The notes below the pieces were generated by a model that worked only from the letters and a program-made list of their open reading frames with translations, ran no database searches and had not been told where the DNA came from. From NCBI GenBank assembly GCA_900545585.1, contig UQZR01000003.1, positions 1-64,000 of the forward strand: a stretch of 64,000 nucleotides of DNA. Reading direction: 5' to 3'. Source of the stretch: an uncultured Eubacteriales bacterium. GTDB lineage: Bacteria; Bacillota; Clostridia; Oscillospirales; Oscillospiraceae. Of this stretch, positions 24,687 through 34,400 are shown in pieces; the first letter of the stretch is position 1, and each line of letters starts with the position of its first letter. A program made the position numbers and the translations under genes.

Positions 24687-25396
24687 GTTGTTACCTCCGT
24701 TTCGCCGTCCTTCGACAGCTTAAAATCGTATTTCATCTCCAGCATGGCGAATAGCTTATACATGACCTTGGTGGCAATTGCCCTGATATCCAGTGATTGG
24801 ATAAAGGCCAGCACCCTTGCCTGTTCCTCCTCCGGCACCTGATACACCCGCATGGTCGCCGTCAAAAAGCGGCTGAGCTTGCGTTCCAGCGGGAAATGGA
24901 TGTCGCATTTCCGTGCCATATAATTGCGCATCAGCCCCGCCGTGCCGATTTCCATCTCATAAAAATCGCTGTCGCTGTAATCCGGGAAATTCCCGCCGAA
25001 GATCTGCTTCAGCTCTGCCGTGGTATGCAGGTAGATATACTCCGATGTTTCAGGCAGGGAGTAGGCTTCGATGTAGATTTCCCGCAGATTCTCGTTCAGC
25101 TCGGTAAGAGTGAGCTGTATCGCCGTTTCCACCGCATAGGCATACACCGGCGGCAGCTTGCTGTCCGCAATGCTTCTCGCCACGCCGAACTGCCCGCCGA
25201 ACATCGTTTCGGTCAGCTCCAGCAAAATTCTGTCCTTGGTGGGAAACAGATTCAAATAGCTTCCCCTTGCCACGCCTGCCTCCTCCACGATCTGGCTGAC
25301 AGAAGTGCTTTTATACCCCTGCTCCAGAAAAAGACGGACGCACACGGTCAGTATTTTCCTCTTTGTTTCACTGCTGTCTCTCCGCAAAAATAGCAC
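24683..25396 (-). CDS. TetR/AcrR-family regulator coupled to a surface protein
   Basis: 237 residues. The N-terminal helix-turn-helix is TKRKILTVCVRLFLEQGYKSTSVSQIVEEAGVARGSYLNLFPTKDRILLEL. The rest is a helical ligand domain without further recognition. Its stop and the start of the surface-protein gene share ATGA. TetR proteins usually repress neighbours or themselves, so the pair may be autoregulated and the surface protein produced only on some signal. Start at 25396 gives MLFLRRDSSETKRK; the second codon options give no better signal. Confidence 0.85.
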   Translation of the reverse strand: MLFLRRDSSETKRKILTVCVRLFLEQGYKSTSVSQIVEEAGVARGSYLNLFPTKDRILLELTETMFGGQFGVARSIADSKLPPVYAYAVETAIQLTLTELNENLREIYIEAYSLPETSEYIYLHTTAELKQIFGGNFPDYSDSDFYEMEIGTAGLMRNYMARKCDIHFPLERKLSRFLTATMRVYQVPEEEQARVLAFIQSLDIRAIATKVMYKLFAMLEMKYDFKLSKDGETEVTT

Positions 25397-25551
25397 CTCT
25401 TCCCAAACGTTTTAGTACACATACCAATAGTATATTATATCATGCGCAAAAAGGCAAGCGGTATTTGAAGCTCACCACCGCAAATTGTGACTTTTCCTTG
25501 ACGGGACCGTATGGTATGCTGGGAGCCTTTTTGCTTCTGCGCCGATGTATA

Positions 25552-25597
25552 ATATGGCAAGATGGCTTCCGCAAACGCAAAAGCCATCTTGCCATAT
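25552..25597. repeat. 17-bp perfect hairpin downstream of a TATAAT
   Basis: ATATGGCAAGATGGCTT (25552-25568) pairs with AAGCCATCTTGCCATAT (25581-25597), loop 12. A TATAAT-like sequence overlaps its left arm. It is not followed by a T-run. Confidence 0.6.
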
Positions 25598-25647
25598 GTT
25601 CCATATGTTTACATGTTCACCAAGCGCAGGTCATGTTATGGTCAGAT

Positions 25648-25925
25648 TACCATCAGTTGACAAGGGCAGACACGGTTTTGACGGGCAGAAATGCGCCCAT
25701 ACTGCGTCAAGCCCCTTGGCAATACGGCAAGTATTCCCTGCGGGTCTTTTCTTGTCTGGACACATTTCTGCTCCGGCAAAACTGCTCCGCACCTGTCAGC
25801 GATGGATTTTCCAGGGATTTTTGGTTTTTGAGACGCAGGCGGGCGCGTGCCCGCCAAGGCGAAAAGGGCAAAAATCGCCGAAAAGGCGCGGTGACAGGCG
25901 TGTCTGCCCTTGTTAACTGATGGTA
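25648..25925. mobile_element. MITE-like element with 27-bp terminal inverted repeats
   Basis: The left end (25648-25674) begins TACCATCAGTTGACAAGGGC. The right end (25899-25925) is its reverse complement over 27 bases with one mismatch. The 278-base unit has no gene. A related short sequence (TACCATCAGCTGACAAGGGC) lies at 61277-61296. Non-autonomous elements of this form are mobilised by a transposase elsewhere; none is in the window. No clear target-site duplication was found. Confidence 0.65.
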
Positions 25926-25992
25926 TTTTCTGCGCTTCTAAATATTACTCTGCCTGCAAGTACGCCTGCACCGCATACCTTCAGCTTTCGCG

Positions 25993-27204
25993 TCAATCAT
26001 CTATCTCTGTCTCGTGCTTGAGAATGGCGCCGGTGGCGGCGTTGATCTCGTAGCTGTACTCCATGCCGCCGGACTTGAACTCGACCTCATAGACGAGCGC
26101 GCCGTCCTCGTCGTCCAGTTCGATCTCCATGTCATACGCTTCATTTTCACTCACGCCCGCGTGGTTCAGGGCGATGGACTTCGCCTTGGCATGACCGATA
26201 TCCGCGCCGCCGGACGGTGCAGTGGGCTTTGCCGCCTCATCCCCTGCGGGAGCTGTGGCCAGCAAGTCCTTCTGCCCGCTGAGCACTTTCCCCGTGTAGG
26301 CGTCCACCAGGTACTCAAACTCACCCCATGCCGTGTGCAGCTCCACCTCGTAGTGTGCGGGGGATTCGTCCAGTTCGGAATCGACCTCCGCCGTGACGGA
26401 GTCCAACGCCGTTGTCCCGGCATACTGCTCCGCAGCGTAAGCGGCGGCATCCCTGCCGATGGGCATGGCGGGCGCGCCCGCTTCCGCAAGGTCCTTCAGC
26501 TCCTCCACCGAGAGCTTCGCCAGCGCGTCAAACTTCAGCGCCGGGTTGATGGCGAGGACGCGGTTCACCAGCGCCGCCTTTCCGGTGGAAATGTTGTTTT
26601 CCCGGGCCTGCTGCTCCCGCGTCGCGTCCTGCGTCAGCGTCTGCGTCAGGACGGCGGCCTTCGCTTCGCTGGTCTGCAGCACGCCGTCCACGGCGCTGGT
26701 CAGCTCACGCTGGAGCTTTTCCGCACGGGCTGCATCCTTGTCCTCCACCGAGATCATGATGGCGGAGGAAATACTGTCGAGATAGCCGTTTCGCACGAGA
26801 CTGCCCACGATGGCGTTCACCGCCACATCCAGCTTTGCGCCCTTGAGGTCAGCCCCATTACTCATATCCGCCAGGATGGCTTTTGCATCCTCGTTGAGCG
26901 GCGCGCAGGCCAGTACCTTTTCGCTCCGATTCACCTTCAGTTCGATGCTGGGGTTCACATCCAGCGACACCACGGACGCCACCGCATGCGCCTGCTGATA
27001 GAACACGCCTCCGCCGCACAGCAGCATCACCGCGAGGCAGGCAGCCACAAGCGTTGTCCATTTTCGATTTACCGTTTTCTTTGTTGTCATGGGAATTACC
27101 GTTCCTTTCCGCGCTTCACAGCGGGAGAGAACGCCGCTCACATCGTCCGGCGCAGTCTTTTCAAGCGCCGCAGCCAGCCTCTGCTCCAGTTTCTCATTGG
27201 TCAT
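25993..27204 (-). CDS. Membrane anti-sigma factor (RsgI-like) with two PepSY domains
   Basis: 403 residues. Cytoplasmic N-terminus of about 48 residues, one membrane span (WTTLVAACLAVMLLCGGGVFY, about 49-69). A conserved external region with VVSLDVNPSIELKVNRSEKVLACAPLNEDAKAIL matches the middle part of RsgI-type anti-sigma factors. Two C-terminal PepSY repeats follow (about 255-315 and 335-400, each ending in a DAYTGKVLS or NAATGAILK motif). Its start overlaps the sigma gene by ATGA. By analogy it holds the sigma factor until an external signal is sensed, perhaps through the PepSY domains; ligand unknown. Confidence 0.85.
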   Translation of the reverse strand: MTNEKLEQRLAAALEKTAPDDVSGVLSRCEARKGTVIPMTTKKTVNRKWTTLVAACLAVMLLCGGGVFYQQAHAVASVVSLDVNPSIELKVNRSEKVLACAPLNEDAKAILADMSNGADLKGAKLDVAVNAIVGSLVRNGYLDSISSAIMISVEDKDAARAEKLQRELTSAVDGVLQTSEAKAAVLTQTLTQDATREQQARENNISTGKAALVNRVLAINPALKFDALAKLSVEELKDLAEAGAPAMPIGRDAAAYAAEQYAGTTALDSVTAEVDSELDESPAHYEVELHTAWGEFEYLVDAYTGKVLSGQKDLLATAPAGDEAAKPTAPSGGADIGHAKAKSIALNHAGVSENEAYDMEIELDDEDGALVYEVEFKSGGMEYSYEINAATGAILKHETEIDD

Positions 27205-27776
27205 CGGGCGTCATCTCCTTCCAGACAGCTGCGCATCTTTTTCAATGCTCTGTGATATTTCGACAGGACGGTGGGAAGCGGCAGCTCCAGCAGCGCCGCG
27301 ATCTCCCGGTGCTTCATGCCCGTGACCGCGTGGAGCAGCACAATGCGTCGCTCCTCCTCGCCAAGCACAGCCAACGCACCTTGCAGCAGTGCGCGCTCAT
27401 CGGCGTCCAGTCCGCACTCCCGCGCGGGAATGGCGTCCCATTCCTCCTCGCTGAGGGCGGCATGGCGTTCCTCCCGCCGCAGGCGCATCAGGCACAGGCT
27501 GCGGCACACAGTCAGCAGCCAACCCATGGGTGAGCCGATGGGACGGTACTGCGCCGCGCAGTCCCACACCTGCACGTAGACGTCCTGTGTGAGATCCTGC
27601 GCATCCTGCGCGTTTTTGAGGTAGGAAAGCGCAAGGCCGTACACCGCCGTCCGCGTGCGCTGATACAGCACTGCCAGCGCGTCACGCTCCCCGCCGGCAA
27701 TGTGGAGCAGCAACTGCTGCAGCTCGTGTCGATCCTCCGCCGGCGCATATTCGGTTGTCATCAGCATACTGAGCAT
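27201..27776 (-). CDS. ECF-type RNA polymerase sigma factor
   Basis: 191 residues, ATG 27776 after ACAGGAG. Region 2 (LLLHIAGGERDALAVLYQRTRTAVYGLALSYLKNAQDAQDLTQDVYVQVWDCAAQYRPIGSPMGWLLTVCRSLCLMRLRREER) and region 4 (LGEEERRIVLLHAVTGMKHREIAALLELPLPTVLSKYHRALKKMRSCL) are both complete. ATGA overlap with the anti-sigma gene shows they are one unit. The regulon is unknown; the nearby surface proteins are possible targets but no shared promoter was found. Confidence 0.92.
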   Translation of the reverse strand: MLSMLMTTEYAPAEDRHELQQLLLHIAGGERDALAVLYQRTRTAVYGLALSYLKNAQDAQDLTQDVYVQVWDCAAQYRPIGSPMGWLLTVCRSLCLMRLRREERHAALSEEEWDAIPARECGLDADERALLQGALAVLGEEERRIVLLHAVTGMKHREIAALLELPLPTVLSKYHRALKKMRSCLEGDDAR

Positions 27777-27957
27777 GGGCTTTTTTCTCCTGTCATCCGT
27801 GTAATGCGCGGAAAGGGCGTTTTATTGCATTCGGAATTAAAAAAATTTGGTTGGGGTCCGCTGAGCACCTCATATGAACCCCGCGTGGAACTGGCTGCGG
27901 CAGGCATAAAAGAAAACAGGCAGCCTCGTTATAAGGCCAACTCCTTTCACATTATTC

Positions 27958-28311
27958 TTATGTTGTTTCCTGCATCCCGTCCGTCCGATAAATCGAATTT
28001 GCATGTTTCTCATAACGATTGGAGATTGTCTTATCAACAAACTCTTCTGTGTCTTTTGACCCCAATACCAGAGCAAATGTTCCCGCGGCCAATATACCCG
28101 CCAACATGAATTCCGCAATTCCCAAAAGGATAAAATTCATGTTCGTGCAGCAGGTATGCCGGAACACATAAGGCGTGATGTGCGGCAGAGGCTTGTCTGG
28201 ATGCAGCTTTTGATACTTCTTTGCCCAGCGCATTTCATTCTCGATGTGCAAAGCGACCTTCGGACTGTCGTTCTTGTCCAGCATGATGAAGCCGTTGTAA
28301 GCGTCTACCAT
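27958..28311 (-). pseudogene. Tyrosine-recombinase fragment fused to a short membrane sequence
   Basis: Residues 1-57 (VALHIENEMRWAKKYQKLHPDKPLPHITPYVFRHTCCTNM) match the core of Tn916-type integrases, including the catalytic Arg of FRHT. The integrase then breaks off and the frame goes on with MNFILLGIAEFMLAGILAAGTFALVL, a membrane segment unrelated to integrases, ending EKHANSIYRTDGMQETT. The last 60 codons (from ATG 28140) could be a separate small membrane protein, but no ribosome binding site is seen. Best read as a deletion junction left by a lost conjugative element. Confidence 0.65.
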
Positions 28312-28346
28312 AAAATGCCATTGATTGCTTCTTGCAGCGAAAAGGG

Positions 28347-28388
28347 AACAGCTCAGCTTCCAGCCAAATACCCGGAAGCTGAGCTGTT
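28347..28388 (-). terminator. Terminator after the giant surface protein gene
   Basis: AACAGCTCAGCTTCC (28347-28361) and GGAAGCTGAGCTGTT (28374-28388), a perfect 15-bp stem; on the minus strand CCCTTTTCG follows. Confidence 0.7.
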
Positions 28389-28416
28389 TGTTGGCCTTTA
28401 AGGCATGATAAGGCGA

Positions 28417-31400
28417 TTATCGTGCGCGTTTTCTCTTATAGTGGACAGCGCCGGCCAGCGTAAGGGTACTTGCCAGCAGCAGGGCGCTCCACAGCGGAAG
28501 ATCGCTGCTGTCCCCAGTGCGGGCGCTGGCAGTGCCCTTGACGAAGATGACCTCGATGGTATGGGTTCTGCGGACATTCTCAAAGGTGTAGGACTTTACC
28601 GCGCCGATGCTCTTGCCGTCGATCTTGACAGTGGAGACGGCATAGCCCTTGTCCGGGGTGATGGTGAAGGTCTGATCTCTGCCCTCACGGACGCTGACGC
28701 TGCCGGAGGGGGAGATAGAGCCGCCAGCCCCGGCGGTTGCCTCGATGGTGTAGTAGCTGTAGCCGCTGCTGTCACCGCCGTTGGACTTGTGATGCAGCAG
28801 CTCGATCTCGCCGGTCAGGGTCGTGTAGTTGGTGTCCGTGGGCGTAAAGCGCCACTTGTAGGTCGTGTTGACTTTGACCCTGGTATCGTCGGGCAGCGCA
28901 TTGCCCTTGTCATCCAGCCATTCCAGCTTGCCGTCATTGGGATTCAGCGTGCTGCCCTCGGTGGTCAGCGCCGCGTCCCTTAACGTCTTGCCGCCGGTGG
29001 TGATCTTGGTGTAGTTCGGCTCACCGGTGGGAGTGGCCGGTTTGATCATGAGCACGAAGGGGGCGCTGGTGACATCGTTGTAGTCGTTGTCGCCCGCCTT
29101 GGCAGCGATGACGCTGACAGAGCCGACCCTGACCGGAGTCAGAACGCCGGTATTGGGATCAATGGCCGCTTTGCCGGTGCTGTGCGCAGTGTCAATGCGG
29201 TAGGTCACAGCGCCTGTGCCGTTGCCGCCGCTGGTGGTCAGCGTCAGCTTTTCACCATAGATCACGGAAGTGTTGCCGGTGATGGTCAACGGCTTCTGAT
29301 CGTCCTTTTCTGTCAGGGTGATGTTCAGCGTGATGGTGAAATCCTTATAATTGTCGCAGGACGCCTTGAGGGTGAGGGTGATCTTGTCGCCCGCCTTGCC
29401 GCCGGAAATCGCGTAGGTCAGCAAACTGCCATCCGCTGCGAAATCTTGCTTGGTAAGTGTGACATTCGAGCCGGTGCTGACGCTGTATTCACTGTTATAG
29501 CGCCACGTTTGTCCGCCGGGAAGCCCCGACCAGTCTGGTTTGTAGGTATGCACGGAGGCGTCCGTGTACTTCTGCGCCAGCTCGACCGTTTTGAGGCTGC
29601 CGCCATCCGCCGGTCCGACGGTCACGTCAATGGCGACGTTGAGCACTTCGCTATAGGTCTCATTGTCGGGCTTGAAATCAGCATAGAAGCTTCGGGTACC
29701 CAGTTGATCCAGCACCGTCTCCGGTTCTTGCCAGCGCCATGTGCCGGGTGTATTTCCCTCCGGATTGGGCAGAGCGATCTGGCTGAGTTTCTGGCCGTAT
29801 TTGGCTGTCAGGCCGGTGGGTTTCGTGCAGGTCGGTATCGCCTTCATTACCCAAAACTTCACACAATCCGTGGTGAACGACTCGTAGTTCTCCGTCTCGC
29901 CAAGCTCTGCGTACATATAGTAGCGGGTTCCGGCACTCAGCGTGTCCGGCTGAATGTTCTTCCACTCTGTGCCGCCGCTGTTGGAATTGGTGGTGTTATA
30001 GTAGTAGGTCACTTGAGCCTTCGCGTCACCCGTCCGGTCTGTCAGGCTTGGCGTGCTGGGCGTCTCGCCGTAAATGTAGAATTCCATGCTGACCTTGCCG
30101 TACTGTTGGGCCTTGTCGACCTTGACCGTTGCGGTGCCGGTTGCTTCCGTATAGGTATTCCCATCCTTCGGCGTGAACTTCCATCCGACATCATGACCAA
30201 GCGTGTTCGCATCCAGAATCGTATCGTCCGGCAGCTGCCACGCGAACGTCCCTTCAACCGCTGCGCCGGTGGCGGGATCCTTCATCGTGCCCGAAATCCG
30301 GCTCTCGCTCAACGTCTGACCGTAGGTGATTTTGCTTGCGGTGATGTCGCCATTCGGCTCGGGCGTGATCCGGTTCACCGCGTTGAGGACGAGCGTCAGT
30401 CTAAAGTCCTTGTAGTTGGTGGTGGTGACCGTCACCGTGGCGGTGCCGATCTGGCCGGTCGCTGTTCCCTCTTTCGCATAGAGACCTACCAAAGTCAGCT
30501 TGCTCCCCTCAAATTCCGCTATCTCCGGGTCGATATAATATCCATGAGCGGTGAAGTTGATAGCAGTCTGCCGATTCCCCAAATCGTAGCGCACGGTGCC
30601 GTAATCTCCATGGGGCGCGGCGGGCAGCAGCTGCTGGAAGTCATAGGTGTACGTCCGCTGCGTGCCGTTGATCACATTCAGTGTGCCATGTTGGATATTC
30701 GTGGGTGCGGCAGCTTGATCGATGGGGAAGTCCCGGCTTATCGACGCGATGATGTAGTTGCCGCCTTCAACATCCTTGATGGTCACCCGGCCGGTACCGG
30801 CGTTGGTGTTGTTGGAATACTCTGCCGTGTATTCTCCCTCCGGAATGACCGCATCTCCGTCCTCGAGGGTCACGGCCGGCTCCAGCGCATCGCCGGTGTA
30901 GGTGCAGGATGCGACTTTCATCGTGGGCGTCACGGTTTTTGGCGTGATCTTCCACTCGACCATGGCCGTGCCGGTGTAGTTGCCGGTACCTTCGATGGTC
31001 AGGGTGATGCTGTCGCTGACATCGGTGGCCGAGCCGCCGCTTTTGATAACATAGGTGATTCTTGTTTCATCCCAGTCCTCCAGCGTCACGCCGGTGATCT
31101 TCGGCGATTGCTCCGCCGCGTTGTACTCGAGGCTGGTAGCTTCCAGCGTGATGGCTGCGCCCTCGATGGACTTGGGGGCGACGGGGACTTTCACGATGCC
31201 GGTTGCGGCTGCGTAAATGCCGCCGTAGGATTCGTCCGGGGTGAATGTCCAATCGAAGTACACATCGCCGGTGTTAATGGGTCTGTCGTATTTATTCAGC
31301 CACGCGAAGGTGCCCTTGACCTCTTCTCCTGTGGTGGGGTCTTTCATCGTGCCCTTGACTGTGAGCGTGCTGTTTTCCAATGTCTGGCGGTAGGTGATGC

Positions 31401-34400
31401 CCGTCGCGCTGATTTTGAAGTCATCTGACGTTACAGGCGTGATCTTCTCGCCAATAACGACCTTGATGGTCAGCTCAAACTGCTGATAGTTCGCGGTTAC
31501 AACCGGGGCGGTTATCGTGCCGATCTGCTTGTTCACATCTGCGGAGTGCGCGGCCACGATGGGCAGAGTCAAAATGCCGTCGTTTGACACGAACATACCG
31601 TTGTTACTGTCGAGGTAGGTGCTATCCGTAAAATGGTAATCACACCCTCGATACTGGATTTTGCCGTACTCGCAGCCCGAAGTCAGCTCCGGCAGGAGCG
31701 TGGCCAGATCGAGCGTGTAAGTCTTTGCCACGTCGTTGTAAACAAACAGCGTGATCTCAGCCGGGGTCACAGTGGCCGGATGGATCTGAAAGCGGTCATC
31801 ATTGGAGGTGAAATTGATGTTGTCCGATCTGACGTTCGCCGCCTCGCCCTCGAACACGTAGTTGGGATCTGTGAGCGTCAGAGTGAAGGAAATGGTCTCT
31901 TTCGTGCCGGCGTCCGGCGAATCCTCATAGGCAAAGTCATCCTGCCGCGTGGTAAAGCGGGCGTCCGTGATCGTATAAGCGCTCTCGGGGAGGGAAATCA
32001 TGTTGCCCGCAGCGTCGAGGAACGCCAGATTGGCCTTGGGAAGCGTAACGCTTGCGCTGCCGTCGTAGGTCTTGGAGACAGAAGTGACGTTGCAGATGCC
32101 TTTGATCTTCACCGGGCTGACGGTTACTTTTATGGACTTAGCAGCGGTGTCATTGTAGCCCTCAGCTCCTACGACTTTGTAATAGACCGTGTACGTTCCG
32201 GCATCGGCGGCGGTGGGAGTGGCAGTGCTGAAGCCGCCGCTCGTGCCCAGACGGTACTGCATCTCGCCGTACTTCGCGTCCACGCTGCCTTTCGTGACGA
32301 GTTCCTGCTCATTGCCGTTGTAGGTCAGGGCGTTTGCCGCAGGCGCGGTGATCGCGCTGGCCGGGATGGCGGCCTTGGTAACGGTCAGCTTCTTTTCGGC
32401 GCTCTGCACCGTATAGCCGTCCTTGGCGGCGGTGAAGGAAATCGTGTAGCTGCCGAAATCGTTGAAGGTGTACTCCGCGACGTAGAATTTGGTGGTGCCA
32501 GTGCCGACTGTCGTATATTTCACATCGCTGCCCGACAGCGTGATGGGCGTTGTTTCGCCCGTCTTCAGGATGGAGAACGTCACCGTCGCGCCCTTCGTAT
32601 TGCAGCTGGCGCAGAGCTGGACGGTCGTGCCGCGCTCCACCTTCGGCGAGCTGCCGGTCAGGTTCTTACCATCGACCTTCAGATTCAGGGTCTTGGTGGT
32701 GATGGGCAGGCCATTGATAATAACGTTGTTCAACTGCGAGTCCTTGACATCATTCGGGGCGTACCACTGGTGAGTGCCGTCCGCGTTTGTGACCCTGAAG
32801 CCAAGGCGGGCAGGCTGCTGCAGGATATCCTTCCACTGCGTGGTATCGGCCAATGTCAATACGCCGATCACGGCGGGATATTTCGACCCGGCGAGTTTTA
32901 CTCCCCTGTGGGCAACGACCGCATCAATGCTGACTGAGGTGGTGTTTTGTGTGTTGCTGAAAGTGGTGGTGTTGCTGCCCGCAGCCGCCTTGACCGTCAC
33001 CGTGCCCTTGATGCAGTGGCCGTTCAGGTCAAGTCCCGTGTCCTGCGTGCCGTCGATGGTGTAATCGCCGGTCACGTCGGCCAGCAGCTGAAGGGTCGCG
33101 CCACCGTCTCTGTCTGCATCAATGGCCGTTTGTAAATTGGCAAATCTCCGCAGCAGTCTGCTGCCCTCGCCATTGTTCAAGGCTGTTTCAGCCACCGCGG
33201 GCACGTTGCAGTAGGGGCAGGCAGTGGCGGTTTTGTCAAAGCCGTTCTTGCCGCCGTGGGCGCAGGACTTTACCACCAGGTCGCAGGTCTTGGAAGCGGC
33301 TTCCTTCAGCGTGAGCTGCGTGTCGCCACAGTAGTAAGCAAGCCCTGCTTTCTGGGGAAGCAGATCGCCCAATGTGATGCTGTTATTCAGCCGCAGATCT
33401 TTTCTCAAAATCTTTCCGCCGTGCAGCTCGACTTTGCCGCCCCAAACCTCCAGCTGGAGCAGGGTGGTGCTGTCATTCTCCGGATCAAATACCAGTGTAC
33501 CGCCGTCCCGCACGGTCACTCCCACCGCGCCGTTGCCGCCTCTGCTGTCAATGACCGTCAAATTACCGGTGAGAGCCTGACCCGTGGCCGTAGAGCCGCC
33601 CACATTCAAGCTGTACCCATCCAGGCTATGTCCGTTCAGGTCCAGCGTGAGGGTCTTGCTGGCATATATGCCGTAAGGCAGCCTCCCGTTTGCCAGCAGG
33701 GTGATGGTGCTGCCATCTGCGGCCTCGTTAAAGACCTGTCGCAGCGTATCATCGGTGCCGTCTTGAGTGGTGGTCTTCATGTACAGCTTGTTCGATGTGA
33801 TACCCACGCTATCGGTACACTCCACCCGCACCGCAAACGGCGCGCCGCAGCGAGCACACTTATCGTCGCTGGTATACTCGTCATGGGTACACGCCGCGTG
33901 GCAGATGTCGCAGATGCTGTTCGTGAAGCGATCGTGTGGGCATACGAAGCCGCAGTCGCAGGTGTAGATGTAGGTTTGGAGCGCATCCGGGTCGGGATTC
34001 TGAGTACACTTTGGGCTATGCGTGTGCGCCACAACGATGACATCCTCGGTCAGATTCTTCACATTGCCGTTGACGAGTTCAGTTGGTTTATCTTTCTTCG
34101 CAAAAGCAAGCCCCTCGCCCAGCAGCCCCAGCACATTGCTGTAAGTATCTATAGATCGCTCTACAGAAACGCTGTATGTACCGTTGCTTGTGATAATCGT
34201 GCCTTCCTTCAGGCCACCCACCAGCTTGCCCCAGTTCTGGATGAGCAAGCCGCCGGTAAGGGTTGCCTTGCCTTTGAATTCCAGCGTACCTCTGTCCTTG
34301 CTTTGCTCATTGTTATCTACGAAGACAGCAGGCACCGCCGCTTGTGCAGGCTGGGAAATCGCTGCATCATCGCCGATGATCAGCTTGCCGCTCTGTATAT

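Larger units (their letters stand above)
25397..25992. other. 596-base gene-free segment with a hairpin and a MITE-like repeat
   Basis: Holds no convincing gene. It contains the 17-bp hairpin at 25552-25597 and the inverted-repeat element at 25648-25925. Short frames across it (185 and 123 codons) are not preceded by start signals and consist of repeat sequence. Confidence 0.7.

Noticed and set aside
22800..24700. CRISPR-like direct repeats in the surface-protein gene
   Set aside because: Repeats are GCCGCCG-rich codons of Gly-rich beta-helix turns in one frame; spacing is irregular and no cas genes are present.
29182..31428. 748-codon plus-strand ORF inside the giant surface-protein gene
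   Set aside because: Antisense to a gene with clear signal peptide, modules and sorting signal; the reverse frame has no domain and no ribosome binding site. Same for 33256-34881 and 31633-32937.
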